From assembly GCA_903789505.1 (NCBI GenBank), contig CAIFEU010000071.1, positions 1 through 13,376 of the forward strand: a stretch of 13,376 nt of DNA. The letters are read 5' to 3'. Both the position numbers and the translations under genes were made by a program. This DNA is from an uncultured Coriobacteriales bacterium (lineage in GTDB: Bacteria > Actinomycetota > Coriobacteriia > Coriobacteriales > UMGS124). The notes under the pieces were generated by a model. It had not been told where the DNA came from. It saw only the letters and a list, made by a program, of their open reading frames with translations, and made no database searches. Positions 7,464 through 13,376 of this stretch are shown here, one piece after another. Position 1 is the first letter of the stretch. The number at the start of each line of letters is the position of its first letter.

Positions 7464-8477
7464 ATGACCTCGCCACGCACCTCCCGCACCGCTCCCGCAA
7501 CCGCCTCCCCGCAAGAGGCGCCGTCCGCGAAGCACGCCGCGACCGCACGCCGAGCCGGAAGGGCCGCCAACGCCGGAGGGGCGACGCCCAACCCGAACTT
7601 CGACGTCACGCCCAACCCCCGCGCCGTTGCCCAGCTCGTCCCCGACCGCGAGCTGGTCGAGGAGCTGTACCACGACCAGGACGCGGAGCTCGACAGGGAG
7701 GCCGAGAGCGCCGCCGACCTGTTCCTGCCCGCGGACGCCGACGCCGCCTGGCTCGAGGAGCTCGCCGCCGCATGCGCCGAGCGCGCCTCGACCTACGCGT
7801 TCCTCGCGCGCATCTACCAGGTGGAGGTGGACCAGCCCCTGCTCGACCAGCTCGTGGACACGCGCTACCCCGCCAGCACCGGCATCGACGAGGTCGACCA
7901 GGGCAACCTGCAGCTCGCCACGTACCTGAGCAACGTCTGGGAGAACACCGTCACCGAGCTCGCAATCGACTACGTGCGTGCGTTCATCGGCCACAACGGC
8001 AACCACATCAGCGCCGCCTACCCCTTCGAGAGCGTCTACCGCTCCGAGAAGCAGATGCTCATGCAGGAGGCGCGCGACGAGGTGCTCGCCCTGTACCGCG
8101 CCGCCGGTCTGACCAAGCAGGAGTCCTGGGGCGACGGCGAGGACCACGTGGCGCTGGAGCTCGAGTACATGCGCGTGCTCGCCGACCGCAGCGCCGAGGT
8201 GCTCGCCGAGGCGGCACGAGCCCAGGCGGAGAGCCCCGAGACCTGGGCCGACCCCGCCTACGAGACGGGTGCCTTCATGCGCGCCACGCGACTGCTGCGT
8301 GCCCAGCGCAACTTCATGCGCTACCACCTGGGCGCCTGGGTCCCCGCCTTCACCCGCGAGGTGGAACGCTTCGCCCAGACCGACTTCTACCTGGGAGCGG
8401 CCAAGGTCACGCGCGGGTTCGTCACCGCCGACGCCGAGCTGCTCGACGAGGTGCTGGAGCAGCGCGCGGACGCATAG
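7464..8477 (+). CDS. TorD/DmsD-family molybdoenzyme maturation chaperone
   Basis: 337 residues. TorD-family proteins bind the Tat signal of a molybdoenzyme and hold it in the cytoplasm until the cofactor is inserted. The family signatures are visible: DYVRAFIG at 169-176, YPFESVY at 186-192 and EDHVALELEYM at 226-236, in an all-helical protein. The family usually has about 200 residues; here residues 1-95 form an extra Ala/Pro/Arg-rich N-terminal tail with little predicted order, including the near-repeat TPNPNFDVTPNP. There is no Met between residues 1 and 198, so the tail is probably real unless a rare start is used. The start is preceded by GAGAAAGG. The likely client is the Tat-exported molybdoenzyme encoded at 1233-4265, the only one visible here. 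Confidence 0.92.
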   Translation: MTSPRTSRTAPATASPQEAPSAKHAATARRAGRAANAGGATPNPNFDVTPNPRAVAQLVPDRELVEELYHDQDAELDREAESAADLFLPADADAAWLEELAAACAERASTYAFLARIYQVEVDQPLLDQLVDTRYPASTGIDEVDQGNLQLATYLSNVWENTVTELAIDYVRAFIGHNGNHISAAYPFESVYRSEKQMLMQEARDEVLALYRAAGLTKQESWGDGEDHVALELEYMRVLADRSAEVLAEAARAQAESPETWADPAYETGAFMRATRLLRAQRNFMRYHLGAWVPAFTREVERFAQTDFYLGAAKVTRGFVTADAELLDEVLEQRADA

Positions 8478-8504
8478 CGGCAGGCACGGGGCGCGGGCAC
8501 TGGA

Positions 8505-8567
8505 GCAGCGGACGAGTGCGCGGCGACGAGCACGGAGCCCGCACGCCCGCTCCCCCACGTCCGCTGC
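8505..8567 (+). other. Inverted repeat after the torD-like gene
   Basis: GCAGCGGAC (8505-8513) and GTCCGCTGC (8559-8567) are a perfect 9-bp inverted repeat with a 45-nt loop. Inside the loop GGAGC and GCTCC can form a smaller stem. There is no T-run. It may help end transcription of the chaperone operon before the toxin-antitoxin promoter, but this is weak. Confidence 0.3.
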
Positions 8568-8620
8568 CGCCCGGACGCCCGCGCGCCGTCCGACAATCGC
8601 GGCGCTCGCACCACATCCGC

Positions 8621-8629
8621 TGCTATAAT
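8621..8629 (+). promoter_or_regulatory. Extended -10 promoter of the toxin-antitoxin operon
   Basis: TGCTATAAT is a perfect extended -10 element (TGn followed by TATAAT). No -35 box is visible at normal spacing, which extended -10 promoters do not need. Transcription should start near 8636, inside the palindrome. Confidence 0.75.
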
Positions 8630-8630
8630 G

Positions 8631-8646
8631 CGTACAACGTTGTACG
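8631..8646. promoter_or_regulatory. 16-bp perfect palindrome, probable antitoxin operator
   Basis: CGTACAACGTTGTACG is a perfect palindrome that starts 1 bp after the -10 box and covers the predicted transcription start. Ribbon-helix-helix antitoxins commonly bind such sites and repress their own operon, so this is the likely autoregulatory operator. Confidence 0.75.
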
Positions 8647-8682
8647 TAGCTCGAGCCCATGCGCGAGAAAGGCGGGGACGCG

Positions 8683-9009
8683 ATGGCGGACTCGATGGTC
8701 ACGGCGCGGATGACCGCCGAGAAGAAGAAGGCCGGCTCGCAGGTCCTGGAAGAAGCCGGCATGACCGCATCGCAGGCGGTCAATCGGCTCTACGATTACC
8801 TGGTCGAGTTCGGTCATCTGCCGCCCGAGCTCGCGAGCGGGCAGACTCACGCCGCCGCGAGCAGGCAGGAGCGGCTCGAGGCGGCGACCGCGCAGGTCGA
8901 TGCCATCCCCCACGTCGAGCTCGACGCGGAGTTCGCTACCATGAGCGGCGGCGACGCGCGCATGAGGCGGCTCGCGTCGCGAGGGCTCGCCGAGGATGTG
9001 GGCGCATGA
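8683..9009 (+). CDS. RelB/DinJ-like antitoxin
   Basis: 108 residues, beginning MADSMVTARMTAEKKKAGSQ and followed by VLEEAGMTASQAVNRLYDYL. The short beta strand and two helices match the ribbon-helix-helix DNA-binding region of RelB/DinJ antitoxins. The C-terminal part is acidic and polar, as expected for a toxin-wrapping tail, and is somewhat longer than in DinJ (86 residues). The start at 8683 is preferred because GGCGGGG lies 7 nt upstream; the in-frame ATG at 8659 has no good ribosome site. The stop overlaps the toxin start (ATGA). It should neutralise the downstream toxin and repress its own promoter through the palindrome at 8631-8646. Confidence 0.85.
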   Translation: MADSMVTARMTAEKKKAGSQVLEEAGMTASQAVNRLYDYLVEFGHLPPELASGQTHAAASRQERLEAATAQVDAIPHVELDAEFATMSGGDARMRRLASRGLAEDVGA

Positions 9010-9464
9010 TTCGTGCCCTCGTCGACACCAACGTCCTCGTCGACTTTCTCGCACGCCGCGAGCCGTTCTACCCTTCGAGCCGCCGGTTGATGATCTTCGC
9101 CGCGATGGGAGACTACGAGCTCTGGATGAGCTCGTCGCAGGTGACCGACCTCTACTACATCCTTACGAATGGCGGCCGAAAGGACGGGGCAGAGTCGTGC
9201 AAGGCGGCGATGCGCGGGCTGCGCAGGGTGGTCCGCGTCGCCGCGCCCGGCGAGCGTGAGGTCGATGCGGCCCTGGATTCTCCCTGGTCGGATTTCGAGG
9301 ACGCATTCGTCTGCCAGACGGCAATCGGCATTCGTGCGCAGGCAATCATCACGCGGAACCTCGAGGACTTCGCGCAGGCTCTCCTGCCCGTCTTCGACGT
9401 CGACTCCTTCTTCGAGTGGATGCAGCGCACGCATCACGTCTCGTACGAGGAGCTTGGCTACTGA
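9006..9464 (+). CDS. PIN-domain toxin (predicted ribonuclease)
   Basis: 152 residues, starting at the ATG that overlaps the antitoxin stop. The PIN acidic residues are visible: Asp7 in ALVDTNVLVD, a candidate in QVTDLYYIL (Asp48), Asp96 and Asp99 in SDFEDAF, and Asp121 in ITRNLEDF. These bind the metal ions used by PIN nucleases; VapC-type members cut tRNA or rRNA. The length is close to that of typical PIN toxins. Context as the second gene of an antitoxin-toxin pair is strong. The target RNA cannot be inferred. It converges on the regulator gene at 9554-11125, with 89 bp between the two stops and no clear terminator. Confidence 0.9.
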   Translation: MIRALVDTNVLVDFLARREPFYPSSRRLMIFAAMGDYELWMSSSQVTDLYYILTNGGRKDGAESCKAAMRGLRRVVRVAAPGEREVDAALDSPWSDFEDAFVCQTAIGIRAQAIITRNLEDFAQALLPVFDVDSFFEWMQRTHHVSYEELGY

Positions 9465-9553
9465 GTCGCGAACGCAGGGTGGGCGCCCGCTCCCCCGCGC
9501 CCGCTGCCTTCCATCCTCCTGCGCGGTCAGTCACTCGTCCCCGCCCGCGCGCC

Positions 9554-11125
9554 TCACCCCTCGCGCCGGCACAGCGCGATGAGCTCGTCTTTGGATGTCA
9601 CCCCGAGCTTGGCGTAGATATGCCTGCCATGCACCTTGACCGTGTCGGGCGAGATGTACAGGACCTTGCCGATGTAGGAGCGGCTGTACCCCTGCGCCAT
9701 GAGCGTCAGCACGTCACGTTCGCGTGGCGTCAGCATCTGCACACCCGCCACATGCGAAAAGTCGACGGATTCGCCGGGCCCTTCGCCCGCGGTCCGGCAC
9801 GCCCCCATCATCCGGCCCGCCTGCGTTGACGGCAGGTACTTCACAGCGTGGCGAGCCATCGCGCACACGCAGAACGCCATCAGCGCGGCGCAGCAGCACA
9901 CGCCGAACGTCTGAGGTTGCACCCCGCGCGCCGAGAGATACGCTGACAGCGCCCCGCTCGAGGTCAGGGCCCACACCACCGGGTAGTACGTGACCATCTG
10001 GGCGGCATAGTCCAACGTCGCGAAGCGGGCCGGGGCCATGTCACAGATGTCGCGGTACGAGGCGAGCTGGAACAGGTTCTGCGTGGTCCAGCAGACCTCG
10101 GCAAGCAGTGCCGCCTGGCACAGCACGCCTGCGGCGGGCTCCTGCCAGAATGACGTGACCACCAGCAGCGTCGTGATGACGGGGGTGGCGATTGCAGCAG
10201 CCCTTGCACCGCGCACCGTCAGCAACCCGAGCCACGAGAACGCACACGGGACCGCGGCGAGCAGCGCCATGCACGCCGCAAGCCCAGGCGACGCAATGGC
10301 TCCTCCGCCGATAGACGCCAGTGAGACGATGAGCGCTAGGGCGACCCCGTACAGCGCGCGCGAGCCAAAGTACAGGGCGCGAACAACCGCATGCGACTCC
10401 GCGGACACCGGGTGCGACGTGCGCCCGCGACGCGATTCGACACCCACCGCCGTAGGCGTGGCGGCATCGGCCTCCCCCGAATTCGCCACAAGGCGGCTCC
10501 CCTCCCCTACACTGGGCTCCTCCGTGCGATGGGCGCGCCACTCGAGACACCCGATGACCGCGGCGAGCACCGAGCTGACAAGTATGCACCCCATGAGAAC
10601 GGTCTGCGCGACGAACCCTCCGACCGCCGCAGCGGCGAGGAACACCGCGAGTGACAGAAAGACCGCAGCACAGGTCAGTCCCGGCGCAGACGGAGAGCCC
10701 TCGCGGACGAAGCGGTAGTTCCACTCGATGTTGACCAGCAGCGTCGTCGACCGCCCAACGAACGCATACGCCATGAGCGCCCAGGAAGGCGCGGCGGAGG
10801 CGCCAACACCCTGAACGAGCACCATCAGCGTCAACCACACGAGGGAGGACAGGAGCACGAAGACCGACGCCGCGAAGCGGACCCGCGCGCCGTCAAGGGC
10901 GGGGGCGAGACATGCCGCCGCCACCGCGACCGCGAGGCACACAAGAAACGACTCCGAGTTGAAGTACTCGATTCCGACAATCGAGCTGAGCTGGCTCGAC
11001 AGCGACGCGAACAGCACCACGAGCGCACTCGCCTTGCCACAGACGACCGCGGCGGTTCGTCTCCCCTCGCCTGTCAACCGCATCCCCCCTGACCGCACGG
11101 CGCCAAAGCGCATGCCCGAGTCCAT
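9554..11125 (-). CDS. Membrane-bound LuxR-type transcriptional regulator (second copy of this architecture)
   Basis: 523 residues from the ATG at 11125-11123. The frame can be extended to a TTG at 11161, but that start would lie within about 4 bp of the TATAAT box at 11165-11170, so transcripts would hardly include it. Upstream of the chosen ATG is TGGGGGG. About twelve hydrophobic segments fill residues 20-440, with a polar loop in the middle (about 200-240). A short linker precedes the LuxR helix-turn-helix at 464-523 (LTPRERDVLTLMAQGYSRSY, then SPDTVKVHGRHIYAKLGV). It has the same layout as the regulator at 4758-6383, but membrane parts and recognition helix differ clearly, so it is not a recent duplicate. 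It is divergent from the exported flavoprotein gene, its likely target. The inducing signal is unknown. Confidence 0.9.
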   Translation of the reverse strand: MDSGMRFGAVRSGGMRLTGEGRRTAAVVCGKASALVVLFASLSSQLSSIVGIEYFNSESFLVCLAVAVAAACLAPALDGARVRFAASVFVLLSSLVWLTLMVLVQGVGASAAPSWALMAYAFVGRSTTLLVNIEWNYRFVREGSPSAPGLTCAAVFLSLAVFLAAAAVGGFVAQTVLMGCILVSSVLAAVIGCLEWRAHRTEEPSVGEGSRLVANSGEADAATPTAVGVESRRGRTSHPVSAESHAVVRALYFGSRALYGVALALIVSLASIGGGAIASPGLAACMALLAAVPCAFSWLGLLTVRGARAAAIATPVITTLLVVTSFWQEPAAGVLCQAALLAEVCWTTQNLFQLASYRDICDMAPARFATLDYAAQMVTYYPVVWALTSSGALSAYLSARGVQPQTFGVCCCAALMAFCVCAMARHAVKYLPSTQAGRMMGACRTAGEGPGESVDFSHVAGVQMLTPRERDVLTLMAQGYSRSYIGKVLYISPDTVKVHGRHIYAKLGVTSKDELIALCRREG

Positions 11126-11164
11126 TCCCGCCGCCCCCCACTGGCGACGATAAGCGGGCAACCG

Positions 11165-11170
11165 ATTATA
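11165..11170 (-). promoter_or_regulatory. -10 box (TATAAT) for the second LuxR regulator
   Basis: Read on the minus strand, 11170-11165 is a perfect TATAAT. The -35 region is poor; TTGCAT is present but only 14 bp away. Predicted transcription start near 11158, about 33 nt before the chosen ATG. Confidence 0.5.
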
Positions 11171-11224
11171 GAGCCTCGCAGCTGATGCAACGTTGCCGCA
11201 GCTCAGAACCGCTTACCACCATTG

Positions 11225-11244
11225 GGGGTATTTCAGGATACCCC
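11225..11244. promoter_or_regulatory. Perfect inverted repeat GGGGTAT-N6-ATACCCC in divergent promoter region
   Basis: Two 7-bp arms with a 6-bp spacer, between the regulator (minus) and the flavoprotein gene (plus). A third TACCCC follows at 11262-11267, inside CCCC-TTT-GGGG. The spacing suits a dimeric LuxR/NarL-type protein. It lies about 77 bp upstream of the predicted regulator transcript start and 159 bp upstream of the flavoprotein start codon. Operator function is inferred from symmetry and position. Confidence 0.55.
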
Positions 11245-11402
11245 GTCATTCCGCCTGCTCGTACCCCTTTGGGGAGACGCGTCGCGGCCCCCTCGCGCCA
11301 ACGATACGGTCAACGACGCGAGCCGAACACCGTGCCGCCATCCGTGCGGTCACGGTGATCACGGCATCGCGCTAGTCACAGGCGAGTCACAAGGAGGAAG
11401 CC

Positions 11403-13241
11403 ATGAAGAGCACCAACATCAGCAACGCCAGCTCGTCCGCAAGCGTGACGCGCAGGCAGCTCGTCTCAGGAGCCGCGGGCGTCATCGCCGCAGCGGGCGT
11501 CGCCGGAGCGACCGCCAACCTCGCGCGCCCTGCTGACGCCACCGAGGCGTCGGCGAAGTCCGGCGCGTCGACGTCGGGGGAGAACCTCCCCGGGCTCGAC
11601 GCCTCCGGATATCCCCAGTGGGACATCGAGCCCACCGCCGACGCCGCGGGCGACATCGGGTGCGCCTGCAGCTGCGACGCCGACACCGAGGGCGAGTGGA
11701 CGGGACAGACGTGGTCGTGGACGAAGAAGCCCGAGCCCCCGACCGCCGACCAGGTCTCCGAGGAGGTCGACTGCGAGATTCTCGTGATGGGGCTGGGTTC
11801 CGCCGGCGTTCCTGCGCTCGTCTACGCCTCCGCAATGGGCGCCGATGTCGTCGCCGTCACCGCCGACGCGTTCCCTGAGGCTGAGGGTGCCTACTGCGGC
11901 GCCTACAACTCGCCGCTCAACGACCAGTTCGGCGTGCAGTACGACCACGCGCAGCTGATGGCCGACTACGCCTACTGGGGACAGGGGCAGAACAACGGCG
12001 AGGTAACCGGCACCATCTGGGACCGCTCCGGCGACGCGGTTGAGTGGCTTGCCACCTACTGCGATGACGTGTGGAAACACGAGGTCGGTGCCGACGCGGA
12101 CGTCGACGAGGGCATCCACAAGCGCACGACCTCCACGCACCTGGTCTACACCTGGCCCGACCCTGACGAGACGCAGACGCAGCTGCGCGTCTACCACGGT
12201 TTCCCCAAGTTCCTCAAGGCGGCGTGCGACAAGGCAGAGTCCAACGGCGCACGCATCTACTACTCCACGCCTGGCAAGCAGCTCATCCAAGACGACTCCG
12301 GCGCGGTCACCGGCGCATACTGCCTCAAGCAGGACGGCACCTACCTCAAGGTGAACGCGTCCAAGGGCGTGCTGCTCGCAACGGGCGACTTCCACCACGA
12401 CCCCGAGATGTGCGCGGCCTTCCTGCCCGTCATGCCGGCAGATCTCTTCTCCCGCGCGCCCTACGGCCACAACCGCGGCGACGGCATCAAGATGGCGTGG
12501 TGGTGCGGAGCGCAGCAGGACAAGGGCCCCTTCAACCTGGGCATCTGCTGGCCGCACGACTTCGAGTTCAAGGCGTACTCGCCCTCCCGCTGGGGCACCA
12601 AGCCCTTCCTGCGCGTGAACAAGGCGGGCTACCGCTACACCAACGAGACCATCGGCACGCATGAGTGGTACTCGACCAGCCCCCTGTGCCTCGCCGACAT
12701 GAAGCAGCCCGGCCACACCGGCTACCAGATTTGCGACAGCAAGTATGCCCAGGTCCTCGGCGACGACGATGCGAAAATCTTCGACGACTGCGTCTCCCGC
12801 GGCGTCATCTATCAGGCCGACACGCTTGAGGAGCTCGGCGAGAAAGTTGGCTTCACCAACGTCGACCGCTTCGTCGAGACCGTGAACCGTTACAACGACC
12901 TGTGCGCTGCGGGCTCCGATACCGACTTTGGTGTGGACGCCGAGAACCTGACGATGACGAGCGTCACCGAGCCTCCCTTCTATTGCATGGTGCGCACGGT
13001 CTACAAGCAGTGGACCGACGGCGGCATCTTCATCGACAAGTACGGAGAGGTCCTCGACACCGAGCGGGAGCCCATCAAGGGGCTCTACGCCGCCGGCAAC
13101 ATCCGTTCCGGCCTCGTGAGCACCCACTACCTGTGGAAGTCGTTCGGCTCCAACAAGCTCAACGCCATGACCGGCGGCATGCTGTGCGTCAAGCGCATGC
13201 TCGGCACGTGGGACACCAAGTTCCTCGACGAGCAGAAGTAA
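11403..13241 (+). CDS. Tat-exported FAD-binding reductase, fumarate reductase flavoprotein family
   Basis: 612 residues. The ATG follows AAGGAGG with a good spacer. A Tat signal is clear (VTRRQL at 15-20, then an Ala/Gly-rich stretch). The dinucleotide-binding loop GLGSAG lies at 130-135 and the second FAD motif, GLYAAGN, at 560-566. The body follows the fumarate reductase/succinate dehydrogenase flavoprotein fold. By eye, Trp537 in WTDGG occupies the place of the active-site His (HTMGG) in fumarate reductase, and the NRLGG Arg motif is replaced by HYLWKSFGSNKL; Arg396 may match the proton-transfer Arg. A C-x-C-x-C cluster lies at 87-91, just after the signal peptide. Substrates in this family include fumarate, urocanate and many others, so the acceptor is open, but fumarate is unlikely. 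No cytochrome or anchor gene is adjacent, so the electron donor must be encoded elsewhere. Confidence 0.9.
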   Translation: MKSTNISNASSSASVTRRQLVSGAAGVIAAAGVAGATANLARPADATEASAKSGASTSGENLPGLDASGYPQWDIEPTADAAGDIGCACSCDADTEGEWTGQTWSWTKKPEPPTADQVSEEVDCEILVMGLGSAGVPALVYASAMGADVVAVTADAFPEAEGAYCGAYNSPLNDQFGVQYDHAQLMADYAYWGQGQNNGEVTGTIWDRSGDAVEWLATYCDDVWKHEVGADADVDEGIHKRTTSTHLVYTWPDPDETQTQLRVYHGFPKFLKAACDKAESNGARIYYSTPGKQLIQDDSGAVTGAYCLKQDGTYLKVNASKGVLLATGDFHHDPEMCAAFLPVMPADLFSRAPYGHNRGDGIKMAWWCGAQQDKGPFNLGICWPHDFEFKAYSPSRWGTKPFLRVNKAGYRYTNETIGTHEWYSTSPLCLADMKQPGHTGYQICDSKYAQVLGDDDAKIFDDCVSRGVIYQADTLEELGEKVGFTNVDRFVETVNRYNDLCAAGSDTDFGVDAENLTMTSVTEPPFYCMVRTVYKQWTDGGIFIDKYGEVLDTEREPIKGLYAAGNIRSGLVSTHYLWKSFGSNKLNAMTGGMLCVKRMLGTWDTKFLDEQK

Positions 13242-13248
13242 GTCGACT

Positions 13249-13318
13249 CAATAGCGCCGCGCGTCCGCGCGTTCGGGGCCCCGCGTCTGTGCAGGACATC
13301 GGGGCCCCGACGCTATTG
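13249..13318 (+). terminator. Long terminator-like inverted repeat after the flavoprotein gene
   Basis: The outer arms CAATAGCG (13249-13256) and CGCTATTG (13311-13318) pair perfectly. Inside are two copies of the palindrome CGGGGCCCCG (13274-13283 and 13300-13309), which can pair with each other. It starts 7 bp after the stop codon. Only two T residues follow (CTT), so it is not a textbook intrinsic terminator, but position and stem strength favour a role in ending transcription, perhaps in both directions. Confidence 0.5.
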
Positions 13319-13376
13319 CTTGGCGGATTGTCAAGCTGAGTGCAACATCTCCCGATAGACCTCGTTGGCCGTCCTG
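13319..13376 (-). mobile_element. Probable end of an IS30-like insertion sequence (cut by window edge)
   Basis: The segment around 13325-13348 has the look of an IS30-type terminal repeat, with TTG and GCAAC elements, and carries a possible transposase C-terminus on the minus strand. The exact outer boundary cannot be set without the other end of the element; it is placed just outside the terminator-like repeat as an estimate. Confidence 0.35.
13331..13376 (-). CDS. Possible transposase C-terminus, IS30-like (5' part outside window)
   Basis: The last 14 codons and TGA stop of a minus-strand frame, reading RTANEVYREMLHSA. Many IS30-type transposases end with a similar segment after an NNRPR motif (a Tyr/Trp-x-Thr-x-x-Glu pattern followed by a short helix), and the stop lies within the terminal repeat of the element. 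Only about 45 bases are visible, so this is a pattern-based guess; it could also be an unrelated gene end. Confidence 0.4.
   Translation of the reverse strand, partial: RTANEVYREMLHSA

Noticed and set aside
8659..8682. Earlier ATG for the antitoxin
   Set aside because: No ribosome site upstream, and RelB/DinJ proteins start shortly before the first strand, matching the ATG at 8683.
4266..8783. Upstream extension of the molybdoenzyme frame on the minus strand
   Set aside because: It runs antisense through the regulator, winged-helix and TorD genes, whose reading frames are clearly real. The Tat signal and ribosome site fix the start at 4265.
11355..11362. GTGATCAC palindrome upstream of the flavoprotein gene
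   Set aside because: An isolated 8-bp palindrome without a second copy or recognisable promoter next to it; too short to call an operator.
11466..13127. 553-codon minus-strand frame opposite the flavoprotein
   Set aside because: Shadow of the flavoprotein gene; no motifs, no ribosome site, composition typical of antisense GC-rich frames.
1..13376. CRISPR arrays, tRNA, rRNA or riboswitches
   Set aside because: No regularly spaced repeats, cloverleaf patterns or known riboswitch signatures were seen in the intergenic regions.

Overview
The window (high G+C, about 65-70% by eye) reads like an accessory respiratory region of a gut Coriobacteriia, most likely a member of the Eggerthellaceae (Eggerthella, Gordonibacter, Adlercreutzia or a relative). 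This assignment is an inference from gene content: Tat-exported molybdopterin and flavin reductases placed next to membrane-bound LuxR-type regulators. The species cannot be named from the sequence.

Layout. Bases 1-4265 on the minus strand hold a three-gene DMSO-reductase-type operon in the order catalytic subunit, four-cluster ferredoxin subunit, DmsC-like membrane anchor; the anchor runs off the left edge. The catalytic subunit has a Tat signal, an N-terminal [4Fe-4S] motif and a Cys at the expected molybdenum-ligand position. It best fits the broad acetylene hydratase / transhydroxylase / catechol dehydroxylase-like branch, substrate unknown. A 492-bp intergenic region separates it from a divergent regulator with about 12 membrane segments and a C-terminal LuxR helix-turn-helix (4758-6383). 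Next, on the plus strand, come a protein with two winged-helix-like repeats (6582-7385) and a TorD-type chaperone with an unusually long N-terminal extension (7464-8477). Upstream of this pair is an AT-rich island with two palindromes.

Bases 8621-9464 carry a compact toxin-antitoxin pair: a RelB/DinJ-like antitoxin and a PIN-domain toxin with overlapping stop and start codons. Their promoter is an extended -10 box followed directly by a 16-bp perfect palindrome, the probable autoregulatory operator.

Bases 9554-13241 form a second divergent module: another membrane LuxR regulator (minus strand) and a Tat-exported FAD protein of the fumarate reductase family (plus strand). Between them lies a perfect inverted repeat, GGGGTAT-N6-ATACCCC. 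The flavoprotein keeps the FAD fold but not the usual fumarate reductase active-site residues. It is followed by a long terminator-like inverted repeat, and at the right edge by what looks like the last 14 codons of an IS30-type transposase.

How it fits together (inference): two sensor-reductase pairs, each a membrane LuxR protein divergent from an exported reductase that would use a specific small molecule as electron acceptor. The TorD chaperone and the winged-helix protein would support maturation and control of the molybdoenzyme. Both regulator genes have a consensus TATAAT box, whereas neither reductase gene has a recognisable one, which fits activator-dependent reductase expression.
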